A program made the position numbers and the translations under genes. Shown in pieces: positions 26,393 to 34,207 of a stretch of DNA of 64,000 bases. The first letter of the stretch is position 1. The number at the start of each line of letters is the position of its first letter. The DNA is taken from the NCBI RefSeq assembly GCF_030867385.1, contig NZ_JAPFBJ010000003.1:310001-374000 (forward strand), read 5' to 3'. The notes beneath the pieces are model-generated. The model was not told the origin of the DNA, searched no databases, and was given only the letters and a program-made list of their open reading frames with translations. The DNA is from Sphingobium sp. DEHP117. Lineage in GTDB: Bacteria > Pseudomonadota > Alphaproteobacteria > Sphingomonadales > Sphingomonadaceae.

Positions 26393-28752
26393 GCGAATGC
26401 CTCTCTCAGGTCGATACTTCTGGATTCTCGTTGCAAGCCGAACCGCAGGGGTTCGAGCGGATCGGCAATCGTGCCTGCCCTTGCCCTCTCGCTGGTGACA
26501 TCGCCATAGAGCGTCGTACGCTGACGCGACGGCCGACCGAGTGAGGCGATTATCGCCTGCATACCGGCAGGATTCATTTCCTGCCCGTGGGCCGCGCCTG
26601 CGGCGGCCGAGATGCTCTCGTTCATCAAGGTCCCCCCCAGGTCATTGGCCCCGGCGCGCAAGGCCCGTGCCGCGCCGTCGGGACCCAGCTTCACCCACGA
26701 CACCTGTATGTTGGGAATCAGCGCCCCGAACACGATCCGCGCCACCGCGTGCATCAGAATCGCCTCCCGCGCGGTCGGCCCGCGTCGGGCCAGTCCCTGG
26801 CGATAAAGCGGCGCCTCGTCATGGATGAAGGGCAGCGGCACGAATTCTGTGATTCCGCCTGTGCGTTCCTGCAGATCGCGCAGAGCCAGCAGGTGGCTGG
26901 CCCAGTGGACTGGCCGATCGAGATGGCCGAACATGATGGTCGATGTGGTGCGCAGGCCCACCCGGTGGGCGGTTTCGATAACATCGATCCATTCGGCAGT
27001 CGTCAGCTTGTCGGGACAAAGCTGCGGGCGGATCCGCTCGTCAAGAATTTCCGCCGCTGTACCCGGTAAACTGCCCAGCCCCGCTTGCTGCAGACGTTCC
27101 AGATAATGCGCTACCGACAGGCCCATGCTCCGCGCGCCATGCGCAACTTCAAGCGGCGAGAATGCGTGGACGTGCATCTCCGGCGCAGCCGACTTCACAG
27201 CGCGCACGATGTCGAGATACGTGTCGCCAGTGTAGGCAGGGTGGATGCCGCCCTGCATACACACTTCGGTTGCCCCGCGCGCCCAAGCCTCGGCTGCGCG
27301 GCGCTCAATTTCTTCGCGGTCGAGATCATAGGCCGGGCCGCGCAGCGAGGTACGCCCCCGACCTTTGGAAAAGGCGCAGAAAGTACAGCGGTGAGCGCAG
27401 ATGTTGGTATAGTTGATATTACGGGTCACCACCCACGACACCGCCTCGCCCGCTATACGGGCGCGCATTTCGTCGGCGGTCGCACAGACGTAGGCAAACT
27501 CGTCGCCCCGTGACCCGAACAGGCGCGTGATAGAGGCTTCGTTGAGCCGCTCTCCATCCCACGCACGATCGACGATCTCGCGCAGGTCGGCACCAATACC
27601 GCCGTACCGGTCACCGATGCCAGGGAAGGCGATCGGCTTGCCTGGGGTCCACGCGCCCTTTCGCGCATAGCCCTCGGCATCCGAAAGGCGCAGCACGAAA
27701 GGCTGCATCACCGGATCGACCCAGCGTTCAGGATCGCGGGCGTAGCGGGGGTGCAGTGTTAGCCGTTCGAGCAGAACATGTCCCGCTTTGCCGGTCACCT
27801 CGCGAAGACGCTCGCGCTCGGGCCAGGGTGCCTCAGGATTGACGTGGTCGGGGGTAACGGGCGACACGCCGCCCCAGTCGGTCACACCCTGACCGATGAG
27901 CTCGACAAGGACATCGGGATTGAGATTGGGCGGCACTTGGATCGCCACATCGTCGTCAAGGATGCGACGTGCCTCGGCCACTGTCCACAGCAGGTCTTCC
28001 GCATCCGGCTCAGGCGCATCGGCCATCCGCGTTCCGGGCTTGGCGCGGAAGTTCTGGATGATGACTTCCTGCACATGCCCGTACCGGCGATGACTTTCGT
28101 TGATCGCGACAAGTGCCTCCAAGCGTTCGTGGCGCGTTTCGCCAATGCCGATCAGGATTCCGGTGGTGAACGGGATCGCCAGCCGCCCCGCATCCTCAAG
28201 GCAGCGCAGCCGCACTTCAGGATTCTTATCAGGCGAGCCGTAGTGCGGACCGCCCTTTGCGCACAGACGCATCGATAGCGATTCCAGCATCAAACCCTGA
28301 GACGCAGAAACTGCGCGCAATCGGGCCATTTCATCGTAGGTCAGCACACCGGCGTTGATATGGGGAAGCAGCCCGGTCTCTTCCAAAACGACGCGGCAAG
28401 CCTTGTCAAGGTAATCAACTGTTGTTTCACATCCCAGCGACTTTAGCTCCTCGCGGGCGAGCCGATAGCGCTTCTCGGGCCGGTCTCCCAACGTAAACAA
28501 TGCCTCTTTGCACCCCGCAAGCGCACCCGCGCGCGCGACCGCGCGCACCTCCTCAAGATGCATGAAGCAACGCTCGCCCTTGCGAGGCGGATGCGCGAAT
28601 GTGCAGTACGAGCAGACGTCGCGACACAGCCTGGTTAAAGGGATGAAAACCTTAGGAGAATACGTAACGAGCGAGCGCCTGCCGATGGTGGCTGGTGTGC
28701 TTCTGGTCGCCCAATTTGGAACCGGTTCCAGGCTCACAGCCCCATCTTTCAC
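26389..28752 (-). CDS. fbiC: FbiC: fused CofG/CofH Fo (deazaflavin) synthase
   Basis: This is a bifunctional radical-SAM enzyme joining tyrosine and 5-amino-6-ribitylaminouracil into Fo, the chromophore of coenzyme F420. Two complete CxxxCxxC clusters are visible: CRDVCSYC (about 43-50, CofG half) and CAHRCTFC (about 452-459, CofH half, preceded by NINYTN). The order and roughly 790-residue length match actinobacterial FbiC. The start GTG at 28752 has GGAGAG seven bases upstream. A GTG at 28782 is in frame but lacks a good site. It is the first gene of the npdG-maoC-MFS-SDR-thiolase operon. No CofC, CofD or CofE homologue is in the window. Confidence 0.92.
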   Translation of the reverse strand: MKDGAVSLEPVPNWATRSTPATIGRRSLVTYSPKVFIPLTRLCRDVCSYCTFAHPPRKGERCFMHLEEVRAVARAGALAGCKEALFTLGDRPEKRYRLAREELKSLGCETTVDYLDKACRVVLEETGLLPHINAGVLTYDEMARLRAVSASQGLMLESLSMRLCAKGGPHYGSPDKNPEVRLRCLEDAGRLAIPFTTGILIGIGETRHERLEALVAINESHRRYGHVQEVIIQNFRAKPGTRMADAPEPDAEDLLWTVAEARRILDDDVAIQVPPNLNPDVLVELIGQGVTDWGGVSPVTPDHVNPEAPWPERERLREVTGKAGHVLLERLTLHPRYARDPERWVDPVMQPFVLRLSDAEGYARKGAWTPGKPIAFPGIGDRYGGIGADLREIVDRAWDGERLNEASITRLFGSRGDEFAYVCATADEMRARIAGEAVSWVVTRNINYTNICAHRCTFCAFSKGRGRTSLRGPAYDLDREEIERRAAEAWARGATEVCMQGGIHPAYTGDTYLDIVRAVKSAAPEMHVHAFSPLEVAHGARSMGLSVAHYLERLQQAGLGSLPGTAAEILDERIRPQLCPDKLTTAEWIDVIETAHRVGLRTTSTIMFGHLDRPVHWASHLLALRDLQERTGGITEFVPLPFIHDEAPLYRQGLARRGPTAREAILMHAVARIVFGALIPNIQVSWVKLGPDGAARALRAGANDLGGTLMNESISAAAGAAHGQEMNPAGMQAIIASLGRPSRQRTTLYGDVTSERARAGTIADPLEPLRFGLQRESRSIDLREAFA

Positions 28753-28816
28753 AGAACAACTCTCCGCATTGCTTTTTATCACCGGGCCGTTCTGCCAATG
28801 CAGATCGATTCCTTAA

Positions 28817-28832
28817 TATGCGTATAGTTATC
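28817..28832 (-). promoter_or_regulatory. Operator-like motif, site C
   Basis: On the minus strand this reads GATAACTATACGCATA, differing at two positions from the 16-mer at 7112 and 21796. It lies 65 bases upstream of the preferred fbiC start and has the same orientation relative to fbiC as transcription. Confidence 0.55.
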
Positions 28833-28917
28833 ATCTAATTTGAAAGGTCGCAAGCACTCGTTCCGGCAGACGTGTGCCGGTGGTGTCGGTACATATTGGG
28901 AAACCGGTCAGGTCAGC

Positions 28918-28977
28918 GGCACGTGAAGCACGTGCCTCGAGCATCGTGCCAAAAAAGTGGGAACTAGTTTTTTGGCA
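28918..28977. terminator. Paired hairpins downstream of the GntR gene
   Basis: Two inverted repeats lie in the gap between the GntR gene and fbiC. GGCACGTGAAGCACGTGCC (28918-28936) has perfect 8-base arms. TGCCAAAAAA (28947-28956) pairs with TTTTTTGGCA (28968-28977). The second, with its T-run, could end GntR transcription on the minus strand. The first could be a protein site or a second stem. Confidence 0.45.
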
Positions 28978-29040
28978 AAAACAACGCGACACCAAAATAA
29001 GATCGAGAGCGCGTCTCGCGTCAGATTAACGCAGCGCCCT

Positions 29041-29757
29041 CTAATGCCACTCCACCACTTCGTCGATCAACGCAGGGTGACGTTCCTCGACATAACGGGC
29101 GTATTCCACCATGTGTCCGTGCATCAACTTTTCGGCAAGGTCGCCGTCGCCTGCGGCAATCGCTTCCGCTATCGCATCGTGCGCCTTGACTACCTCGTCG
29201 CGCCGTTCGGGCGGGAAAAGAAGGCCAACAACGCGGGCGTGGAAAATGTCCTCCAACGCATGGCTGATCAGGTTCAGGATGCGATTGCCCGACATCGATC
29301 CGACCTGGTAATGAAAGTTCGAACTGCTCTTCAGATAAGATGCATCGCTGTCAGTCAGCGTCTGCACCTGCATCAGTTCGTCGATCAGTTTCGGGTCTCG
29401 CCTGTTCGCGGCCAGGCGTGCCATCATCGGTTCCAACAGCAGCCGCGCCTCGATCACTTCGCGGAAAGTCATGCCGCCAGCCTGGAAGAAAAGGGTCGCC
29501 ATGCGACCGAAATCCTGCGTCGTCGCGCCGACGATCACAGGTCCGCCGCGCGGCCCCGCCTTGATGCGAATGATACCGTGGCTTTCCAGCAACCGCAGCG
29601 CCTCACGAAGCGATCCGCGGCCAACGCCATATTCGGCAAGCATTGCAGCTTCGCTCGGCAACTGCGTACCGACTTCGAGCCCCTGTTCACAGATCTGCGA
29701 AAGGATATCTCGCGCGACATCCTCCGCAATCTTTGCCCCACGTTTCAGTTTACGCAC
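29041..29757 (-). CDS. GntR-family regulator with FCD ligand domain
   Basis: This is a 238-residue FadR-subfamily regulator. The N-terminal winged helix (PSEAAMLAEYGVGRGSLREALRLLE, about 33-58) is followed by an all-helical FCD domain whose metal/ligand residues fit FREVIEARLLLEP, NFHYQVG and AHDAIAEAI. Such proteins are usually repressors released by an acid or acyl-CoA of the pathway they control. The start is GTG at 29757 after GGAAG. It stands alone and is divergent from the maoC-GMC-SnoaL-ALDH operon. Operator-like site D sits between them, so autoregulation and control of the whole island are likely. Confidence 0.9.
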   Translation of the reverse strand: MRKLKRGAKIAEDVARDILSQICEQGLEVGTQLPSEAAMLAEYGVGRGSLREALRLLESHGIIRIKAGPRGGPVIVGATTQDFGRMATLFFQAGGMTFREVIEARLLLEPMMARLAANRRDPKLIDELMQVQTLTDSDASYLKSSSNFHYQVGSMSGNRILNLISHALEDIFHARVVGLLFPPERRDEVVKAHDAIAEAIAAGDGDLAEKLMHGHMVEYARYVEERHPALIDEVVEWH

Positions 29758-29810
29758 TTACTTCCATTGTCCTCTCAGCGATCCGTGCCACACGGGCGTC
29801 AACACGCCCC

Positions 29811-29825
29811 GAGCATATGATTATC
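29811..29825 (-). promoter_or_regulatory. Operator-like motif, site D
   Basis: The minus strand reads GATAATCATATGCTC, which matches 12 of the first 13 positions of the site A/B motif. It lies between the GntR gene and the divergent MaoC gene, where an autoregulatory operator would be expected. Confidence 0.5.
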
Positions 29826-29895
29826 ACACTTGACTCGACAAAGCGAGACGCTCATCTATGCTCATGATAGTAATATATACAGAGGATGATGCCGG

Positions 29896-30354
29896 ATGGC
29901 TGGCAAATACTTCGAAGACCTGCAGCCCGGAATGGTGTTCAAACACGACATCACCCGCACGGTCACCGAAACGGACAATCTCCTGTTCACGGCGCTGGGC
30001 TGCAACATGCAACCGCTCCACCTCGATATGGAATTCTGCAAGAACACGATCTATGGGGAACGCATCGTCAATTCGATGTGGACGATGAACTTCATCCTCG
30101 CGCTGCAGACGCACGACATTGTATCGGGCACGACCCTGGGCAACCTCGGGTTTGAGGAGGTACGCTTCCCCCGTCCGGTGCTGATCGGCGATACCCTGCA
30201 TGGCGAAACCGAGATCGTCGCCAGCCGAGAAAGCAAGTCGCGCCCCGAAGCAGGCATCGTGACGTTCCGCCACGTCGGATATAATCAGCGCAACGAGGTG
30301 ATCATGACCGCAGTGCGCAATGGCATGATGCTAAGGCGGGCCGAAGTGGTCTGA
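29896..30354 (+). CDS. MaoC-family dehydratase
   Basis: This is a 152-residue hotdog protein beginning MAGKYFEDLQPGMVFKH. CNMQPLHLDMEFCKNTIYG carries the conserved PLHxDxEFA-type segment of (R)-hydratases and mesaconyl-CoA hydratase-like proteins, and GFEEVRFPRPVLIGDTLHGE is the typical second half. It likely hydrates an enoyl-CoA or a mesaconyl-like thioester. It is the first gene of a plus-strand operon with GMC oxidoreductase, SnoaL-like and ALDH genes. Confidence 0.85.
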   Translation: MAGKYFEDLQPGMVFKHDITRTVTETDNLLFTALGCNMQPLHLDMEFCKNTIYGERIVNSMWTMNFILALQTHDIVSGTTLGNLGFEEVRFPRPVLIGDTLHGETEIVASRESKSRPEAGIVTFRHVGYNQRNEVIMTAVRNGMMLRRAEVV

Positions 30355-30418
30355 GAGTTTCGGGCCCGTCAGACGGACAGCTCGTTCGCCTATCAGTTGC
30401 AAATTCAGAGGCGATGTT

Positions 30419-32059
30419 ATGGCCGAGAGATTTGACTATGTAATTGTGGGCGGCGGCACCGCCGCCGGGATCGTCGCCTACCGCTTGGGCGAGGCCGGGC
30501 ACAGCGTCTGCGTGCTGGAGGCCGGGCCGTCCGACCGCCACCCTTACATCCACATTCCCGCTGGGTTCAGCAAGACACTATTTCATCCCACCTTGACCTG
30601 GCAGTTCAAGACCGATCCGGACCCGGCCACCGGCAATCGTTCGGCACCCTATTCGCAGGGCAGAACGCTGGGTGGGTCGAGTTCTATCAACGGGATGATC
30701 TACAACCGTGGCCAACCGCAGGATTTCGACAGCTGGGCCCAGATGGGCAACCGCGGGTGGAGCTTCGACGAAGTCCTTCCGTATTTCCGCAAGACCGAGC
30801 ACCGAATCGCGCCCACTGTTGCGCCAGACCCGCAATATCGCGGCTCTGGCGGAAGGCTGACGGTAACCAACGCACCCTGGCCCAATGAGCTGGAAACCGC
30901 GTTCATCGAATCCGCCGTCAACGCCGGACACCTGCGCAACGACGACTACAATGGCGCAACACAGGAAGGTGTCGGTCAGTATCAGAGCGCGATTCGCAAT
31001 GGACGACGCGTCAGCACCGCTACCGCGTTTCTGCACCCTGCGAGCCGCCAGTTCGACGTGAAGATCATGACGGGCGCCACCGTCAACCGCATCGTAGTCG
31101 AGAACGGGCGCGCTACCGGCGTCCGCTATCGCCGGGGCGAAACGGAATATGCCGTCCAGGCCGGCCGCGAGGTGATCCTGTGTGCCGGTGCGGTCAACTC
31201 GCCGCGTCTACTGCAATCGAGCGGGATCGGTCCCGGCAAAGTGCTGCAGGAGGCGGGTGTCCCGGTATCTCATGAGCTGCCCGGTGTCGGTGAAAATTTC
31301 CGCGACCACTACAGCCCGCGCATTGTCGCGCGCGCGAAAAAGGGCGTGAACTCGATCAACCTGCATGTCACCGGCGTTCCGCTGTTGAAACAACTGGCGC
31401 TGTGGTTGTTGGGTAGGCCAAGCGTGCTGGCCACAAGCCCGGCGCGCATCCATCTGTTCGGCAAGAGCGATCCAGCCATGTCCCACCCGGACTATGCGAT
31501 GATGTTCGCACCCGCGAGCTTCAAGGCTGGCTTGGTCGGCGTCCTCGACGACTTTCCAGGGATGACCTGCGGCGTGTGGCAGCAGCGACCCGAAAGCACT
31601 GGCTATGTTCGCATCACCGGGCCCAGCTTCGACAGCGTCCCGCGCGTCAACCCCCGCTGGCTCAGCGCGCAGCGCGACCAGCAGGTCGTGCTTGCGGCGC
31701 TGCGGGCTGCGCGCAATATCTATGCGACCGATCCGCTTGCCTCGTTGATCGATGACGAGATATTCCCCGGCCGCGGTTGCGAAACTGATGAGGAGCTGCT
31801 GCAGTTCGCCCGCGAAAAAGGCGCGACCAGCTACCATCTCGTCGGCACCTGCAAGATGGGGCCCAAGGGTGACACGATGGCGGTCGTCGACCCGGAGCTG
31901 CGCGTTCACGGCCTAGAGGCCCTCCGGGTGATCGATTCCTCCATCATGCCCACCATAGTTTCCGCCAACACCGCCGCGACAACCATGATGATTGCGGAAA
32001 AAGGCTCCGACCTAATTCTGGAGCGCAACACTACTGGCCCCCACGGGGCGGCCCCATAG
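30419..32059 (+). CDS. GMC-family FAD alcohol oxidoreductase (choline-dehydrogenase-like)
   Basis: This is a 546-residue GMC flavoprotein. It has the FAD motif VGGGTAAGIVAYRLGEAG at the N-terminus, GGSSSINGMIYNRG (GMC signature 1) and GAVNSPRLLQSSGIG (signature 2). C-terminally, the catalytic pair is His in SYHLVGTCKMG and Asn in SANTAATTMMIAEK. It oxidises an alcohol, perhaps a primary or ring alcohol of the substrate, to an aldehyde or ketone. No secretion signal is seen, so it is cytoplasmic. It is followed by the SnoaL-like and ALDH genes, which suggests stepwise oxidation of alcohol to acid. Confidence 0.9.
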   Translation: MAERFDYVIVGGGTAAGIVAYRLGEAGHSVCVLEAGPSDRHPYIHIPAGFSKTLFHPTLTWQFKTDPDPATGNRSAPYSQGRTLGGSSSINGMIYNRGQPQDFDSWAQMGNRGWSFDEVLPYFRKTEHRIAPTVAPDPQYRGSGGRLTVTNAPWPNELETAFIESAVNAGHLRNDDYNGATQEGVGQYQSAIRNGRRVSTATAFLHPASRQFDVKIMTGATVNRIVVENGRATGVRYRRGETEYAVQAGREVILCAGAVNSPRLLQSSGIGPGKVLQEAGVPVSHELPGVGENFRDHYSPRIVARAKKGVNSINLHVTGVPLLKQLALWLLGRPSVLATSPARIHLFGKSDPAMSHPDYAMMFAPASFKAGLVGVLDDFPGMTCGVWQQRPESTGYVRITGPSFDSVPRVNPRWLSAQRDQQVVLAALRAARNIYATDPLASLIDDEIFPGRGCETDEELLQFAREKGATSYHLVGTCKMGPKGDTMAVVDPELRVHGLEALRVIDSSIMPTIVSANTAATTMMIAEKGSDLILERNTTGPHGAAP

Positions 32060-32070
32060 GAGATAGCCCA

Positions 32071-32628
32071 ATGAAACTGGATGAAGCGACCTGGGTGCGC
32101 CTTTCGGCGCGCCACGAAATCGAAAACCTCATTACCCGCTATTGCATGGCGTGCGATGATCGCAAGCTCGACGAGCTGGCATCGCTGTTCACGGAAGATG
32201 CGACAATCGAGATGAACGGTGTCCCGACGATCGAAGGTAGCGTAGGCCTGTTCAAGCATTTCAACACCACGCTCACCAAAATGGGCGCGACCTATCACTG
32301 GTCGCACGATCGAATGATCAACGTGGATGAAAACGATCACAATCTGGCCACCGGCATCGTACAGGGGCACTGCGAGATGGCGATCGATGACCAGACGTGG
32401 ATCACCGCGCTTCGCTATACCGACACGTATCGCCGCGTCGCGGACGAATGGAAGTTCGCGCGCCGGTTCATCGAATTTATGTACTTCCTGCCCATTGCGC
32501 GGCTCAGCGAGGCTCTCTCATCAAGCGAGCGGGTGTTCCGTAACGGCAACTGGCAGAGGGCCGACGTACCCGACCAGCAGGAAAGCTACATCGCGTTCCG
32601 TGCGGCTCGGGAGCCGGCCTCCGCATGA
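32071..32628 (+). CDS. SnoaL/NTF2-like protein
   Basis: This is a 185-residue NTF2-fold protein. The pattern ARHEIENLITRYCMACDDRKLDELASLFTEDATIEM is the standard entry of SnoaL-like aldolases, cyclases and ring-dioxygenase small-subunit relatives, with Tyr and Asp lining a hydrophobic pocket. GATYHWSHDRMINVD supplies a His-Asp pair. It may be an isomerase or dehydratase of the pathway. The stop overlaps the ALDH start by four bases. Confidence 0.8.
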   Translation: MKLDEATWVRLSARHEIENLITRYCMACDDRKLDELASLFTEDATIEMNGVPTIEGSVGLFKHFNTTLTKMGATYHWSHDRMINVDENDHNLATGIVQGHCEMAIDDQTWITALRYTDTYRRVADEWKFARRFIEFMYFLPIARLSEALSSSERVFRNGNWQRADVPDQQESYIAFRAAREPASA

Positions 32629-34085
32629 CGGATGGCGACATGATGGATACTGGCAGGACCGAGCTCTTCATCGACGGTCGCTACGTTACCGGCGGGGGTG
32701 AGCGCTTCGAAGTTGAGAACCCGGCGACAGAAGAAGTCATCGCCAGCCTGAACGGAGCGACTGCGGAACAGGTCGACGCTGCGGTGGCCGCAGCGCGCAA
32801 GGCATTCGCCGACCGGTCGTGGGCAGATGCCGACTTGCGGGCTAACCTGCTCGACCATATTGCCGACCGGATCGAGGCACATCGCAAACGACTCGGCGCC
32901 CTGCTGGTGGCAGAGGTTGGCACGCCCGTCGATCTCGTCGATCCGCTTCAGGTCGGCGCTCCCATCGCCCTGTTTCGCGACTATGCGGCACGCGCCCGCA
33001 AGGATCGTACGATCTCACTCGGCCCAGACAACAATGCGCTCGCCCCCAGCGAGAGCTTGGTCCGATTCCTGCCCGCCGGGGTCATCGCTGCGATCACGGC
33101 CTACAACTATCCGCTGCTTCTTTTCGCGCTGAAGGTAGCCCCGGCGCTTGCCGCAGGCTGCACGGTCGTCGCCTTTACGTCTCCGCTGACCCCTCTTGCA
33201 ACGCTACTGCTGGGCGAAATCCTTGATGAGGCGGGCACTCCCGCCGGGGCGGTTAACATCCTAACCGGCGATGCCGCGGCAGCTAGGGCGCTGACTGAAC
33301 ATCCGCAGGTCGACAAGGTCAGTTTCACCGGATCGGTCAACATCGGCAAGCTGGTGATGCGTCAGGCAGCGGCGGGCATCAAGGGCGTAACGCTGGAACT
33401 GGGCGGCAAGAATGCCATGATCCTCCTGCCCGAATTCCGGTTTGAGGACGAGATCGAGGCTTGCCACATCCGCTATCTGCGCAATGCCGGACAAGGCTGC
33501 GCCTCGCCCACGCGCATCTTCGTGCACAGGTCGCGAGTCGACGATTTTGTCGCCGCGACGCAAGCGTATTTCGCACGCGTGCAAACCGGCGATCCGGCCA
33601 GCCCAGGCACGTTGGTCGGTCCCCTGATCACCCAAGCGCACAAGAAGCGCGTGCTGGCCTGTATCGAACGCGCCGTAGCTGATGGCGCCCAAATCGCCGC
33701 TGGCGGCGGCGCCCCCGATCATGCCACAGGGCACTATGTGAACCCGACGCTGCTGATCGGCGCGGACAACCATTCCGAACTTGCGCGCGAGGAACTCTTC
33801 GCGCCGGTCGCGATGGTCATCCCCTACGACACGCCCGACGAAGCGGTGGCCATGGCCAACGAGAGTGAACTGGGTCTGTCTGGCTTTGTGTTCGGCCCGC
33901 ACGAGCAGGCGATGGCAGTCGCCCGGGATCTGCGCGTCGGCACCGTCTACGTCAACGGCGGCGGCACGATCCGAATGGATGCGCCGATGGGCGGCCTTGG
34001 GCAGAGCGGTATTGGCCGCGAATACGGCGATTTCGGGCTAATGGAATATCTGGAGCCGCAGCACGTGCAATGGCGAATACCCTAA
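32625..34085 (+). CDS. Aldehyde dehydrogenase with altered cofactor-site loop
   Basis: This is a 486-residue ALDH. The catalytic Cys (GQGCASPTR), general-base Glu (LELGGK), FTGS and EELFAPV blocks are present, so activity is likely. The usual PWN is AYN, and the adenosine-ribose-binding stretch KPxE of normal ALDHs reads FTSP (VVAFTSPLTPL). The island's other ALDH keeps KPAEETPL at that place. The preferred start overlaps the SnoaL stop by four bases; ATG at 32640 is an alternative. It probably oxidises the aldehyde from the GMC enzyme. Confidence 0.9.
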   Translation: MTDGDMMDTGRTELFIDGRYVTGGGERFEVENPATEEVIASLNGATAEQVDAAVAAARKAFADRSWADADLRANLLDHIADRIEAHRKRLGALLVAEVGTPVDLVDPLQVGAPIALFRDYAARARKDRTISLGPDNNALAPSESLVRFLPAGVIAAITAYNYPLLLFALKVAPALAAGCTVVAFTSPLTPLATLLLGEILDEAGTPAGAVNILTGDAAAARALTEHPQVDKVSFTGSVNIGKLVMRQAAAGIKGVTLELGGKNAMILLPEFRFEDEIEACHIRYLRNAGQGCASPTRIFVHRSRVDDFVAATQAYFARVQTGDPASPGTLVGPLITQAHKKRVLACIERAVADGAQIAAGGGAPDHATGHYVNPTLLIGADNHSELAREELFAPVAMVIPYDTPDEAVAMANESELGLSGFVFGPHEQAMAVARDLRVGTVYVNGGGTIRMDAPMGGLGQSGIGREYGDFGLMEYLEPQHVQWRIP

Positions 34086-34140
34086 AGCGCAAGCTCGCCT
34101 GAACTGTTCCGCTCCCTCCAGTATACCAAATGCACAAAAG

Positions 34141-34170
34141 GCCGCGCCGTTCAAAATGGATCGGCGCGGC
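34141..34170. terminator. Bidirectional terminator hairpin
   Basis: GCCGCGCCG (34141-34149) pairs with CGGCGCGGC (34162-34170) through a 12-base loop. It lies between the converging ALDH gene (plus) and the Baeyer-Villiger monooxygenase gene (minus). A weak T-rich run follows on the plus strand and A-rich bases precede, so it can serve both directions. Confidence 0.7.
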
Positions 34171-34207
34171 TCTTCCTGTTTGATGAGGATGGCGGTTTCC
34201 GGCCCGA

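Noticed and set aside
29830-29862. A sigma-70 promoter between the GntR and MaoC genes (TTGACT then TATGCT)
   Set aside because: The spacing between the two boxes is about 21 bases, too long for a standard promoter, so no firm call was made.
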